Positions 23,542-32,225 of a DNA stretch of 64,000 nt are shown here, one piece after another; position 1 is the stretch's first letter, and each line of letters starts with the position of its first letter. The stretch spans positions 1 to 64,000 of the forward strand of contig NZ_JAGHMH010000016.1 of the NCBI RefSeq assembly GCF_017741935.1. Reading direction: 5' to 3'. Below the pieces are notes generated by a model. The model worked only from the letters and a program-made list of their open reading frames with translations. It made no database searches and was not told where the DNA came from. Made by a program: the position numbers and the translations under genes. Source of the stretch: Rhizobium sp. 16-449-1b (lineage in GTDB: Bacteria; Pseudomonadota; Alphaproteobacteria; Rhizobiales; Rhizobiaceae).

Positions 23542-24600
23542 ATGACCCGTCATATCGTTGCCATCGGCCCGCTGCCGCCGCCGCTACACGGCTTCTCCTT
23601 CGCCACCGCGGCGATGGTGGAGTTGCTCTCGGAAGACCACACCGTGGTGACCAGCAACCTCTCGCCACCAGAAGGCAGTTCCCGTCTCTTGCGGCATCCG
23701 GCGAAGGCAATCAAAGTCTTCGCCGCGCTCGCCAGCCTCGCACGCGAGCGCGGCCATGCCGACAAGGCCTGCTACCTCGCCTGCGACGGCGGTTTCGGCC
23801 AGCTTTATACGCTGCTGCTGGTGGCGTTCGCCCGGCTCTTCGCCTACCCGACCTACCTTCATCAACACAGCTTTCGCTATATCGACCAGCCGAGCATCAC
23901 GATGCGCGCCATCCTGGCGCTCGCCGCCCCCGACCTCACCCATATCTTTCTCTGCGGCATGATGCGTGACCGCTTCACCGACACCTATGACCGGCGCCTG
24001 CACACCGCCATCATCTCCAACGCCGCCTTCGTGCCTCCGCAGAGCGAGGACGCGGCGATCCCCGCCCGCCCGCTGACGATCGGCATGCTCAGCAACCTCA
24101 GCCGCGCCAAGGGGCTGGAGACCTTTCTCGATCTGCTTCGCCAGGCGATCCTCCAGGGCTTGCCGATCCGCGCCGTCCTTGCCGGTCCGGCGACCGATAG
24201 CGCCGACCGCGCCATGATCGACGCGGCGCTTAGCGAATTCGCGGGCGCGCTCGATTATCGCGGCCGCGTGCTCGGCGACGACAAGGCGAAGTTCTACCGA
24301 GATATCGACGTCTTCGTCTTCCCGACAACCTACGCCAATGAAGCCCAGCCCTTGGTCGTCTTCGAAGCCAAGGCAGCCGGAAACGACGTGATTGCCTTTG
24401 ATCGCGGCTGCATCCGCAAGCAGCTCGATGAGACCGACCTCCTCATCCCCACCGATGGCGCGTTCACGGACATAGCCATCGCCTGGCTCTCCGAAATCCC
24501 CTCGGACGACAGGCGAGACCAGCGAAGACATGAGGTCCGGCAGGTCTACGAGATCAGGCAGAAAACCGCGCGCAAACAGGCGAAGTCCTTGATGCTGTGA
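23542..24600 (+). CDS. Glycosyltransferase, GT4-like
   Basis: 352 residues from ATG 23542 (AGAGG 8 bases upstream; GTG 23533 is possible). The N-terminal half has HIVAIGPLPPPLHGFSFATAAMVELL, a typical sugar-acceptor Rossmann start; the C-terminal half has GMLSNLSRAKGLETFLDLL, ADSADRA-like loops and the nucleotide-sugar EX7E-like region VFVFPTTYANEAQPLVVFEAKAAGNDVIAF. It should add a sugar to an envelope polysaccharide or lipid; sugar and acceptor are not known. No other polysaccharide genes are adjacent. Confidence 0.8.
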   Translation: MTRHIVAIGPLPPPLHGFSFATAAMVELLSEDHTVVTSNLSPPEGSSRLLRHPAKAIKVFAALASLARERGHADKACYLACDGGFGQLYTLLLVAFARLFAYPTYLHQHSFRYIDQPSITMRAILALAAPDLTHIFLCGMMRDRFTDTYDRRLHTAIISNAAFVPPQSEDAAIPARPLTIGMLSNLSRAKGLETFLDLLRQAILQGLPIRAVLAGPATDSADRAMIDAALSEFAGALDYRGRVLGDDKAKFYRDIDVFVFPTTYANEAQPLVVFEAKAAGNDVIAFDRGCIRKQLDETDLLIPTDGAFTDIAIAWLSEIPSDDRRDQRRHEVRQVYEIRQKTARKQAKSLML

Positions 24601-24824
24601 AATTTCCTGCCCGGCGGGTGGAAATCTGGATGGCTTGACGCATATTTTCAATCCTGCTCATTAGAGATCTATCTCGCGTCCCGAACCGAAAACTGGAAAT
24701 CCCACAGCATGCCCCCTTGCAGCGCGCTTCGCGCCCACACCAGCGATTGCCACGCAGCGGCAGACGTTTTTCCAGTTCGCCCGATGGCAGACGCTGCCCC
24801 GTATGACCGGGAGCATGGCCCGTC

Positions 24825-27398
24825 GTGAGCGAGAATTTCGGCAAGGTCGACCTCACCAATTGCGACCGCGAACCTATTCACCGCCTCGGCGCGATCCAGC
24901 CTTTCGGCTTCCTGCTGGTCGTGTCATCGGACTGGATGGTGGCGCGCGCCTCCGCCAACCTTGAACAGTTCGTCGGCATCGCCTGCGATGAGATCATCGG
25001 CCAGCCTGTGTCGCGCGTCATCAGCGGCAAGACCATGCACACGCTGCGCAACCGGCTGAGCATCATGCGCGGCCCCGACGTGGTGGAGCGCCTCTTCGGC
25101 ATCGAGCTTTCCGAAGGCGGCCCGCTCTTCGACATCGCCATCCACATGAGCGACGAGCAAGTGGTGATCGAGGCAGAGCCCTCGCAGGAGGGTGCGCAGG
25201 GCGGCTCGCCGGTGTCGATCCGCAGCATGATGGGCCGTCTCGACCAGGCCGAAACACTGGAAGCCTTTTTCCGCGAAGGCGCCCGCCAGGCCCGCGCGCT
25301 GACCGGCTTCGACCGCGTGATGGTCTACCGCTTCGACGAAAGCGGTGCCGGCGAAGTGGTGGCGGAAGCCGCGCGTGCCGGCATCGGCTCGTTCCTCGGC
25401 CTGCATTACCCGGCCTCCGACATTCCCGTGCAGGCGCGGGCGCTCTACACTCGTAATCTCTTCCGCATCATCGCCGACATCGACGCCGTCAACGTGCCGC
25501 TTGTGCCGGAGATCGATGCGCATGGGCGCTCGCTCGATCTCTCCATGTCGATCCTGCGCTCGGTGTCGCCCATCCACATCGAGTATCTGAAGAACATGGG
25601 CGTCGGCGCCTCGCTGTCGATCTCGATCGTCGTCGATGGCAAGCTCTGGGGCCTGTTCGCCTGCCATCACTATTCCGCCCGCTTGCCCTCCTTCGAGCGG
25701 CGCACGACATCGGAACTGTTCGGCCAGATGTTCGCGTCGCGGCTGGAGAGCCGCGAGCGGCGGCTCGCGCTCGAGTTCGAAACCAAGGCCCGCCAGATCG
25801 CCGACCGGCTGCTGACCTCGGTCGCCGACAATGCAAGCCTGCTCGACGATCCCTCCTGGCTGATCGACGCGCTGGCCGACGCGATCCCGGCTGATGGCAT
25901 CGGCGTCTGGATCAACGGCCGCTCGGCGCTGAACGGCATCACCCCGTCGCAGGCAGAGTTCGGCGAGCTCGTCCGCGTCCTCAACCGCAACTCCGCCGGC
26001 CGCGTGTTTTCGACAGACAGCATCGCCGAGACGTGGCCGGGGACAATGTCCGGCGACATCGTGGCCGGGCTGATCGCCATTCCGATCTCGCGCTCGCCGC
26101 GCGACTACGTGGTCCTGTTCCGCCAGGAGATCGTGCGCTCCGTGCGCTGGGCGGGAGATCCGCACAAGCCCGTCGAATACGGCCCGAACGGTCCGCGCCT
26201 GACGCCGCGCAAGAGCTTCGAGACTTGGTCTGAGTTGGTGCGCCAGCACTCGCAGCCCTTCTCCGCCGCCGAACGCCGCGTCGCCGAAACCATTCGCGTC
26301 ACGCTGATCGAGGTCGTCCTGCGGTTGACCGATGAAGCCAACGCCGTGCGCCAGCAGGCCAATGAACGGCAGGAACTGCTGATCGCTGAGCTGAACCACC
26401 GTGTGCGCAATATATTGAGCCTGATCAGCGGCCTGATCCGCCAGTCGCGCGGCACGACGGATAGCACCGACGAGTTCATCGGCCATCTCGAAGGCCGTGT
26501 CCAGGCGCTGTCGCGCGCGCACGACCAGATTACCCGAGACCACTGGGCGCCGGCGCCGCTGCGCGCGCTCCTCCAGGCCGAAGCCGCCGCCTATCTCGGC
26601 CCGAATGCCGCGCGCATCATCATGAACGGGCCGGAAGTGCTGCTGGCACCGCAGGCCTTCTCCATCTCGGCGCTGGTGTTCCACGAACTCGTGACCAACA
26701 GCGCCAAATACGGCAGCCTCTGCGACAGCGGCACCGTCGGGGTCGATTGGCACAAGGACGACGCCGGCAATCTCGTCATCCACTGGCGCGAAAGCGACGG
26801 CCCGCCCGTTAAGCAGCCGACCCGCCAGGGCTTCGGCACCACGATCATCCGCCGCTCGATCCCCTATGAGCTCGGCGGCCAGGCGGATGTGCGCTATGAG
26901 CCTGAAGGCCTTGAGGCGCATTTCCTTATCCCCGAGAAGTTCGCGACCTTCGCCGATGGCGCGGTCTCCCTTTTGCCGGAGCAATCGCTGCAATCGGCCA
27001 AGGCCATTCTGGAGACGATCAAGGATCGACCGCTGGACGGGCTCGACATCCTGCTCGTCGAGGACAATCTGATCATCGCCATGGATGGTGAAGACATCTT
27101 CCTGCAGCTCGGCGCCCATAGCGTATCGCTTGCGCCGAATGTTTCGAACGCCTTGGCGGTCATAGAAAACCGCAATTTCGACCTGGCCGTTCTGGACGTC
27201 CATCTCGGCGAGGAAACGAGCATCGCCGTGGCCGAACGGCTGGCGGCGAAGGGTGTGCCGCTGATCCTGGCGACGGGTTACGGCGAAGGGGTATCGCAGG
27301 CCTATGGCGCTCTCGGCGCCAATCTGCTGCAGAAGCCCTACACGATCGAGAGCGTCGCAAGCGCCCTGTCGCGCATCGCGCCGATCGTTAAATCATGA
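24825..27398 (+). CDS. Hybrid bacteriophytochrome: PAS-GAF-PHY, HWE kinase and receiver domain
   Basis: 857 residues, GTG start. The chromophore Cys is present near the N-terminus (Cys13 in NCDREPIHRLGAIQPFGF), the site that binds biliverdin in bacteriophytochromes. The GAF domain has FDRVMVYRFDE, HYPASDIPVQARALY and SPIHIEYLKNMGV with the chromophore-pocket His; the PHY domain has GDPHKPVEYGPNGPRLTPRKSFE, the tongue. Next come an HWE-type histidine box (LNHRVRNILSLISGLIRQS, ~525) with its ATPase domain (ALVFHELVTNSAKYGSL), then a C-terminal receiver (LLVEDNLIIAMDGE; Asp in LAVLDVHLGEE). The layout is that of Agrobacterium Agp2/AtBphP2, a bathy phytochrome. No separate response regulator or haem oxygenase gene lies beside it. 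Confidence 0.92.
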   Translation: MSENFGKVDLTNCDREPIHRLGAIQPFGFLLVVSSDWMVARASANLEQFVGIACDEIIGQPVSRVISGKTMHTLRNRLSIMRGPDVVERLFGIELSEGGPLFDIAIHMSDEQVVIEAEPSQEGAQGGSPVSIRSMMGRLDQAETLEAFFREGARQARALTGFDRVMVYRFDESGAGEVVAEAARAGIGSFLGLHYPASDIPVQARALYTRNLFRIIADIDAVNVPLVPEIDAHGRSLDLSMSILRSVSPIHIEYLKNMGVGASLSISIVVDGKLWGLFACHHYSARLPSFERRTTSELFGQMFASRLESRERRLALEFETKARQIADRLLTSVADNASLLDDPSWLIDALADAIPADGIGVWINGRSALNGITPSQAEFGELVRVLNRNSAGRVFSTDSIAETWPGTMSGDIVAGLIAIPISRSPRDYVVLFRQEIVRSVRWAGDPHKPVEYGPNGPRLTPRKSFETWSELVRQHSQPFSAAERRVAETIRVTLIEVVLRLTDEANAVRQQANERQELLIAELNHRVRNILSLISGLIRQSRGTTDSTDEFIGHLEGRVQALSRAHDQITRDHWAPAPLRALLQAEAAAYLGPNAARIIMNGPEVLLAPQAFSISALVFHELVTNSAKYGSLCDSGTVGVDWHKDDAGNLVIHWRESDGPPVKQPTRQGFGTTIIRRSIPYELGGQADVRYEPEGLEAHFLIPEKFATFADGAVSLLPEQSLQSAKAILETIKDRPLDGLDILLVEDNLIIAMDGEDIFLQLGAHSVSLAPNVSNALAVIENRNFDLAVLDVHLGEETSIAVAERLAAKGVPLILATGYGEGVSQAYGALGANLLQKPYTIESVASALSRIAPIVKS

Positions 27399-28049
27399 TG
27401 CCGGCTGGTTCGTCCGCACGCTGAGACCATCCACGAAGAGCTGTTCGAGAAAACGCGCTGCGTCCTCGAACCGCCCCTCGCCGGATTGCCCCTGCCCGAG
27501 AACGGCGCGGACCTGCACGTCGAAGTCGGCGTAATGTTGCGTCGTCGACCAGATCGAGAAGATCAGGTGGTAGGGATCGCACTTGACGATCTTGCCGGCC
27601 TTGGCCCAGGCACGGATGACCGCGGCCTTCTCGTCGACCAGTTCCTTCAGCGGCCCCTTCAGCTCATCCTCGATATGCGGCGCGCCCTGCAGCACCTCAT
27701 TGGCAAACAGCCGGCTCTCGCGCGGAAAATCCCGCGCCATCTCAAGCTTGCGGCGGATATAGCCGCGGATCTCGCTCTCGGGATTGCCTTGCGCATTGAA
27801 AGCGCGCAGCGGCTCGAGCCAGGTGAACAGCACGCGGTCGATCAGCGCCCGGTGCATCGCTTCCTTGGTGCGGAAATAATAGAGCAGATTGGGCTTCGAC
27901 ATGCCCGCCACTTCTGCGATCTGGTCGATCGTCGAGCCGCGAAAACCGCTCACCGAAAACACATCGAGCGCCGCTTCCAGAATCTGTTCTTCTTTCTCCT
28001 CCTGGATGCGGGTGCGCCGCTGTGTTTTCGCAGCTCTCGGTATCGCCAT
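27393..28049 (-). CDS. rutR: RutR, TetR-family pyrimidine-responsive regulator
   Basis: 218 residues. The HTH (ILEAALDVFSVSGFRGSTIDQIAEVAGMSKPNLLYYFRTKEAMHRAL) and the ligand domain (LFANEVLQGAPHIEDELKGPLKELVDEKAAVI, then DPYHLIFSIWSTTQHYADFDVQV) match RutR, which binds uracil and thymine and controls pyrimidine use genes. It is divergent from pydC, with a RutR-type operator between them. The stop overlaps the end of the convergent phytochrome gene by 6 bases. In E. coli RutR controls the oxidative Rut pathway; here the linked genes are of the reductive pathway. Confidence 0.92.
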   Translation of the reverse strand: MAIPRAAKTQRRTRIQEEKEEQILEAALDVFSVSGFRGSTIDQIAEVAGMSKPNLLYYFRTKEAMHRALIDRVLFTWLEPLRAFNAQGNPESEIRGYIRRKLEMARDFPRESRLFANEVLQGAPHIEDELKGPLKELVDEKAAVIRAWAKAGKIVKCDPYHLIFSIWSTTQHYADFDVQVRAVLGQGQSGEGRFEDAARFLEQLFVDGLSVRTNQPAS

Positions 28050-28195
28050 GTCGCTAATTTTTCTCTTTCAAATTCAACTATTTCAGTCAACTTTAAACTT
28101 CGGCGATCCGCTGCCGAAAAACCGGGCATATGCCCTGAATTTTGTCTGTATTTTTCCTGATTTTCGCCTTGAGCCCGACGCCGGAAGTTGTAATG

Positions 28196-28211
28196 TTTAC
28201 CAGTCGGTCAA
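28196..28211. promoter_or_regulatory. Putative RutR operator
   Basis: TTTACC-AGTC-GGTCAA matches 12 of the 14 fixed bases of the E. coli RutR site TTGACCA-NN-TGGTCAA. It lies 147 bases upstream of rutR and 137 upstream of pydC in their shared divergent region. Confidence 0.6.
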
Positions 28212-28347
28212 ATTATCCGTCAGAAGCAAATCAAAGGCAACTGACGATTTTCAGACGCCAATAAAACAAACAAAGGCGCTGAAATTGACCCCGGGAACAA
28301 GCGGACATGCTGACGCATGCCGCATAAAACTGGTGAGGAATACGGAT

Positions 28348-29601
28348 ATGGTGGCAGCACCAGGCGAGAACATGCGCGTCAACGGGGACCGTCTCTGGGA
28401 CAGTCTCATGGACATGGCGAAGATCGGCCCGGGGATCGCGGGCGGCAACAACCGCCAGACGCTGACCGACGCCGATGCCGAAGGCCGCAGCCTCTTCAAG
28501 ACATGGTGCGACGCCGCGGGCATGACCATGGGCGTAGACAAGATGGGCACGATGTTCGCGACCCGCCCCGGCACCGACCCCGACGCACTCCCCGTCTATG
28601 TCGGCTCGCATCTGGATACACAGCCGACCGGCGGCAAGTATGACGGCGTGCTCGGTGTGCTCGCCGCGCTTGAGGTCGTGCGCACGATGAACGACTTGGG
28701 GCTGAAGACCAAGCACCCGATCGTCGTCACCAACTGGGCCAACGAGGAAGGCGCCCGCTTCGCCCCCGCCATGCTCGCCTCCGGCGTCTTCGCCGGCGTC
28801 CACGACATCGACTACGCCTATTCCCGCAAGGATCCCGAGGGTAAGACCTATGGCGACGAGCTGAAGCGGATCGGCTGGCTGGGCGAGGAAGAGGTCGGCG
28901 CTCGAAAGATGCACGCCTATTTCGAATATCACATCGAGCAAGGCCCGATCCTCGAAGCCGAAAACAAGCAGATCGGCGTCGTCACCCACTGCCAAGGCCT
29001 CTGGTGGCTGGAGTTCACGCTGACAGGCCGCGAAGCCCACACCGGCTCCACCCCGATGAACCTGCGCGTCAACGCCGGGCTCGCAATGTCGCGCATCATG
29101 GAAATGGTGCAGGGCGTGGCGATGGGCGAACAGCCGGGCGCCGTCGGTGGCGTCGGTCAGGTCTTCTTCTCGCCGAACTCGCGCAACGTGCTTCCCGGCA
29201 AGGTCGTCTTCACCGTCGACATCCGCACTCCCGATCAGACCAAGCTCGACCGCATGCGCGCAAAGATCGAGGCCGAGGCCGCGAAGATCTGCGAAGCTCT
29301 TGGTGTCGGCTGCTCGGTCGAGGCCGTCGGCCATTTCGACCCCGTCACCTTCGACCCGAAGCTGGTGGATGCAGTCCGCAACGCCGCCGATCGGCTCGGC
29401 TACAGCCACATGAACATCATCTCCGGCGCCGGCCACGACGCCTGCTGGGCGGCGAAGGTGGCGCCCGCAACCATGGTCATGTGCCCCTGCGTCGGAGGCC
29501 TCAGCCACAACGAGGCGGAGGATATTTCAAAGGAATGGGCCTCAGCCGGCGCGGATGTTTTGTTCCACGCGGTGGTGGAGACGGCGGAGATTGTCGGATG
29601 A
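28348..29601 (+). CDS. pydC: N-carbamoyl-beta-alanine amidohydrolase (beta-ureidopropionase), Zn-dependent
   Basis: 417 residues of the M20-like amidase/carbamoylase family. Metal-site stretches: VGSHLDTQPTGGKYDGVLGVLAAL, NWANEEGARFAPAMLASG, YFEYHIEQGPILE, and a C-terminal SGAGHDACW and GGLSHNEAE. It hydrolyses N-carbamoyl-beta-alanine or -aminoisobutyrate to the beta-amino acid, CO2 and ammonia, the third step of reductive pyrimidine breakdown. Allantoate amidohydrolase belongs to the same family; the neighbours (rutR, dihydropyrimidinase) point to pyrimidines. The frame is open far upstream, but ATG 28348 has GAGGA 8 bases before it and begins the conserved part. Confidence 0.88.
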   Translation: MVAAPGENMRVNGDRLWDSLMDMAKIGPGIAGGNNRQTLTDADAEGRSLFKTWCDAAGMTMGVDKMGTMFATRPGTDPDALPVYVGSHLDTQPTGGKYDGVLGVLAALEVVRTMNDLGLKTKHPIVVTNWANEEGARFAPAMLASGVFAGVHDIDYAYSRKDPEGKTYGDELKRIGWLGEEEVGARKMHAYFEYHIEQGPILEAENKQIGVVTHCQGLWWLEFTLTGREAHTGSTPMNLRVNAGLAMSRIMEMVQGVAMGEQPGAVGGVGQVFFSPNSRNVLPGKVVFTVDIRTPDQTKLDRMRAKIEAEAAKICEALGVGCSVEAVGHFDPVTFDPKLVDAVRNAADRLGYSHMNIISGAGHDACWAAKVAPATMVMCPCVGGLSHNEAEDISKEWASAGADVLFHAVVETAEIVG

Positions 29602-29650
29602 CCATGCAGCCGCTATATTTGATACCGGCTGAACTCGCGGAGACCATTGC

Positions 29651-29854
29651 ATGTCTTCCTCTACAGAAAACCTCGTCCTTGAACATCTGCGCGCGATTCG
29701 CGCCACGCAGGATCGTCATTCCGACGACCTCATCGAGATCAAGGAGCGGCTTGGTTTTCTCGAACAGCAATATGCGAGCATCTCACGGCGCGTCGATCGC
29801 ATCGATGAACGCCTTGAGCGCGTCGAGCGCAGGCTCGATCTCGTCGAGACCTGA
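29651..29854 (+). CDS. Small coiled-coil protein
   Basis: 67 residues, hydrophilic, without Cys. Heptads run through most of it (IKERLGFLEQQYASISRRVDRIDERLERVERRL), a likely dimeric coiled coil. No function known; similar short proteins occur widely in proteobacteria. It lies between pydC and pydB in the same direction, with GCGGAGA 10 bases before the ATG, so it would be cotranscribed with the pyrimidine genes. Confidence 0.65.
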   Translation: MSSSTENLVLEHLRAIRATQDRHSDDLIEIKERLGFLEQQYASISRRVDRIDERLERVERRLDLVET

Positions 29855-29970
29855 ACCAGCCTTCAACGAGCATTTTCCGGAAGGCGTATTTCATATTCAT
29901 TAGACTGCTGGACACGGCGCGACGGCACCGTGAACGGTGCCCCGTCTCATAAAAACAGGGAACCCGACCA

Positions 29971-31425
29971 ATGAGCACAGTCATCAAGAACGGCACCATC
30001 GTCACCGCCGACCTGACCTACAAGGCGGATGTGAAGGTCGATGGCGGCAAGATCGTCGAGATCGGGCCCAACCTCTCCGGAACAGAGACGCTCGACGCCA
30101 CCGGCTGCTACATCATGCCCGGCGGCATCGATCCGCACACCCATCTCGAAATGCCCTTCATGGGCACCTATTCATCCGACGATTTCGACAGCGGCACACG
30201 CGCGGCCCTTGCCGGCGGCACGACGATGGTGGTGGACTTCGCGCTCCCCGCCCCCGGCCAGTCGCTGCTCGAAGCGCTAACGATGTGGGACAACAAGTCC
30301 ACGCGCGCCAATTGCGACTATTCCTTCCACATGGCGATCACCTGGTGGAGCGAGCAGGTCTTCAACGAGATGAAGACGATCGTAGAGGACAAGGGCATCA
30401 ACACCTTCAAGCATTTCATGGCCTACAAGGGTTCGCTGATGGTGAACGACGACGAGATGTTCGCCTCCTTCCAGCGCTGCGCCGAACTTGGCGCGCTGCC
30501 GCTCGTCCACGCCGAAAACGGCGACGTCGTCGCCTCCATGTCGGCGAAGCTGCTGGCCGAAGGCAACAACGGCCCCGAGGCCCACGCCTATTCCCGCCCC
30601 GCCGAAGTCGAGGGCGAGGCCACCAACCGCGCCATCATGATCGCCGACATGGCCGGCTGCCCCGTCTATATCGTCCACACCTCCTGCGAACAGGCCCACG
30701 AAGCCATCCGCCGCGCCCGCCAGAAGGGCATCCGCGCCTATGGCGAGCCGCTGATCCAGCACCTGACGCTCGACGAAACCGAATATTTCGACAAGGACTG
30801 GGATCACGCCGCCCGCCGCGTCATGTCGCCCCCCTTCCGCAACAAGCAGCACCAGGACTCACTCTGGGCCGGCCTCGCATCCGGCTCGCTGCAGGTCGTC
30901 GCGACCGACCACTGCGCATTTACCACCGACCAGAAGCGCTACGGCGTCGGCGATTTCACCAAGATCCCGAATGGTACCGGCGGCCTGCAGGACCGCATGC
31001 CGATGCTCTGGACCTACGGCGTCAACACCGGCCGCCTGACGATGAACGAATTCGTCGCCGTCACCTCGACGAACATCGCCAAGATCCTCAACATCTACCC
31101 CCGCAAGGGCGCCATCCTCGTCGGCGCCGATGCCGACCTCGTGGTCTGGGACCCGAAGCGCTCCAAGACGATTTCGGCGAAGACCCAGCAGTCGGCAATC
31201 GACTACAACGTCTTCGAGGGCAAGCAAGTCACGGGCCTGCCGCGCTACACGCTGAGCCGCGGCGTTGTCGTGGTCGAAGAGGAGACGATGAAGACCCGCG
31301 AGGGCCATGGCGAGTTCGTCAAGCGCGAACCGGTGACGGCTGTTTCGAAAGCGCTCTCGACCTGGAAGGAAATCACCGCGCCGCGCAAGGTCGAACGATC
31401 AGGCATTCCGGCAAGCGGGGTGTGA
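29971..31425 (+). CDS. pydB: Dihydropyrimidinase
   Basis: 484 residues, cyclic amidohydrolase family. Metal-ligand positions are in place: DPHTHLEMPF (~57), the Lys to be carboxylated in FKHFMAYKGS (~150), LVHAENGD (~180), YIVHTSCEQ (~237) and ATDHCAF (~313). It opens dihydrouracil and dihydrothymine to N-carbamoyl-beta-amino acids, the step between PreTA and PydC. A Shine-Dalgarno AGGGAA lies 10 bases before the ATG. Confidence 0.93.
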   Translation: MSTVIKNGTIVTADLTYKADVKVDGGKIVEIGPNLSGTETLDATGCYIMPGGIDPHTHLEMPFMGTYSSDDFDSGTRAALAGGTTMVVDFALPAPGQSLLEALTMWDNKSTRANCDYSFHMAITWWSEQVFNEMKTIVEDKGINTFKHFMAYKGSLMVNDDEMFASFQRCAELGALPLVHAENGDVVASMSAKLLAEGNNGPEAHAYSRPAEVEGEATNRAIMIADMAGCPVYIVHTSCEQAHEAIRRARQKGIRAYGEPLIQHLTLDETEYFDKDWDHAARRVMSPPFRNKQHQDSLWAGLASGSLQVVATDHCAFTTDQKRYGVGDFTKIPNGTGGLQDRMPMLWTYGVNTGRLTMNEFVAVTSTNIAKILNIYPRKGAILVGADADLVVWDPKRSKTISAKTQQSAIDYNVFEGKQVTGLPRYTLSRGVVVVEEETMKTREGHGEFVKREPVTAVSKALSTWKEITAPRKVERSGIPASGV

Positions 31426-31428
31426 TCG

Positions 31429-31809
31429 ATGGCGCGCGGCAGGCTGGTTCTTACTCTCGTTTCGCTGGCCGCGCTGACCTCCGCGGCAAGCGCCGACACC
31501 TTGCCGATCAAGGGGAGCTACGGCAACAAGGATGGATGCGCCTATGCAAAGTCGGGCGAATCCACCGGCTCGGAAAATTTCTTCCTGCTGACATCGGAAG
31601 CCATCACCACGGCGGCCTCCGCCTGCACCATCGAGAAGGTGCTGAAGACCGAGGGCAAGAACTTCACCGCCAAGGTCTCCTGCGAGGCCGAAGGCGAAGA
31701 AGCGGCAAGCGAGGACACGGCAAAGATCACCTATGGCCCGAAGGGCTACACGATCGGCTTCACCTCGGATGCCGGCATAAAGTGGGGGCCGCTGCCGCTA
31801 TGCAAGTGA
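31429..31809 (+). CDS. Secreted protein of unknown function
   Basis: 126 residues. Signal peptide LVLTLVSLAALTSAASA, then a ~103-residue mature part with four Cys (GCAYA, SACTIEKV, KVSCEAEG and a C-terminal PLCK) that could form two disulfides. It starts 3 bases after the dihydropyrimidinase stop, so coupling is likely. I do not recognise the family; its role in the pathway, if any, is unknown. Confidence 0.65.
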   Translation: MARGRLVLTLVSLAALTSAASADTLPIKGSYGNKDGCAYAKSGESTGSENFFLLTSEAITTAASACTIEKVLKTEGKNFTAKVSCEAEGEEAASEDTAKITYGPKGYTIGFTSDAGIKWGPLPLCK

Positions 31810-31811
31810 CA

Positions 31812-32225
31812 TCACACCAGCACGTTCCCATCCAGCTCCGGCAAGAGCACGACGCTCTCCTGCTCGTTGGGATCGGTACGCGCGATGATCGCCGTGCAGG
31901 GTGTGCTGCTGAGATTGGCCGGCAGGTGCGGGACCCCGGCGGGGATGTAGAACAGCTCGCCGGCATGCACGACGACATGGTGCTCAAGGTCGTCGCCATA
32001 CCAGGTGTGCGCCTCGCCCGACAGCATGTAGATCGCCGTCTCATGCGCCTCGTGAAGATGCGCCTTGGCGCGCACGCCGGGCGGAATAGTCAGAAGATGC
32101 ATGCAGATGCCCTTGGCGCCGACCGTCTCGGCGGCGATGCCCTGGAAATAGCTCAGCCCCTGCTTTCCGTCGTAGGAATGGTCGGGGCGCACGATATGGC
32201 AGGTCGGTTTTGATGTCGCATCCAT
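31812..32225 (-). CDS. Cupin-domain protein
   Basis: 137 residues, one cupin barrel: motif 1 HLHEAHETAIYMLSGEAHTWYG and motif 2 GELFYIPAGVPHLPANL give His/Glu metal ligands. Enzyme or sensor role unknown. The start at 32225 has GAGGAGG 5 bases before it. It converges on the secreted protein and is divergent from the ABC ATPase; the possible ATG of that gene (32213) lies inside this gene's first codons. Confidence 0.8.
   Translation of the reverse strand: MDATSKPTCHIVRPDHSYDGKQGLSYFQGIAAETVGAKGICMHLLTIPPGVRAKAHLHEAHETAIYMLSGEAHTWYGDDLEHHVVVHAGELFYIPAGVPHLPANLSSTPCTAIIARTDPNEQESVVLLPELDGNVLV

Noticed and set aside
24924..27203. Long open frame antisense to the phytochrome gene
   Set aside because: High GC third positions of the real gene keep the opposite frame open. 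The translation has no domain and is rich in His/Arg/Ala/Gly, as expected from antisense.
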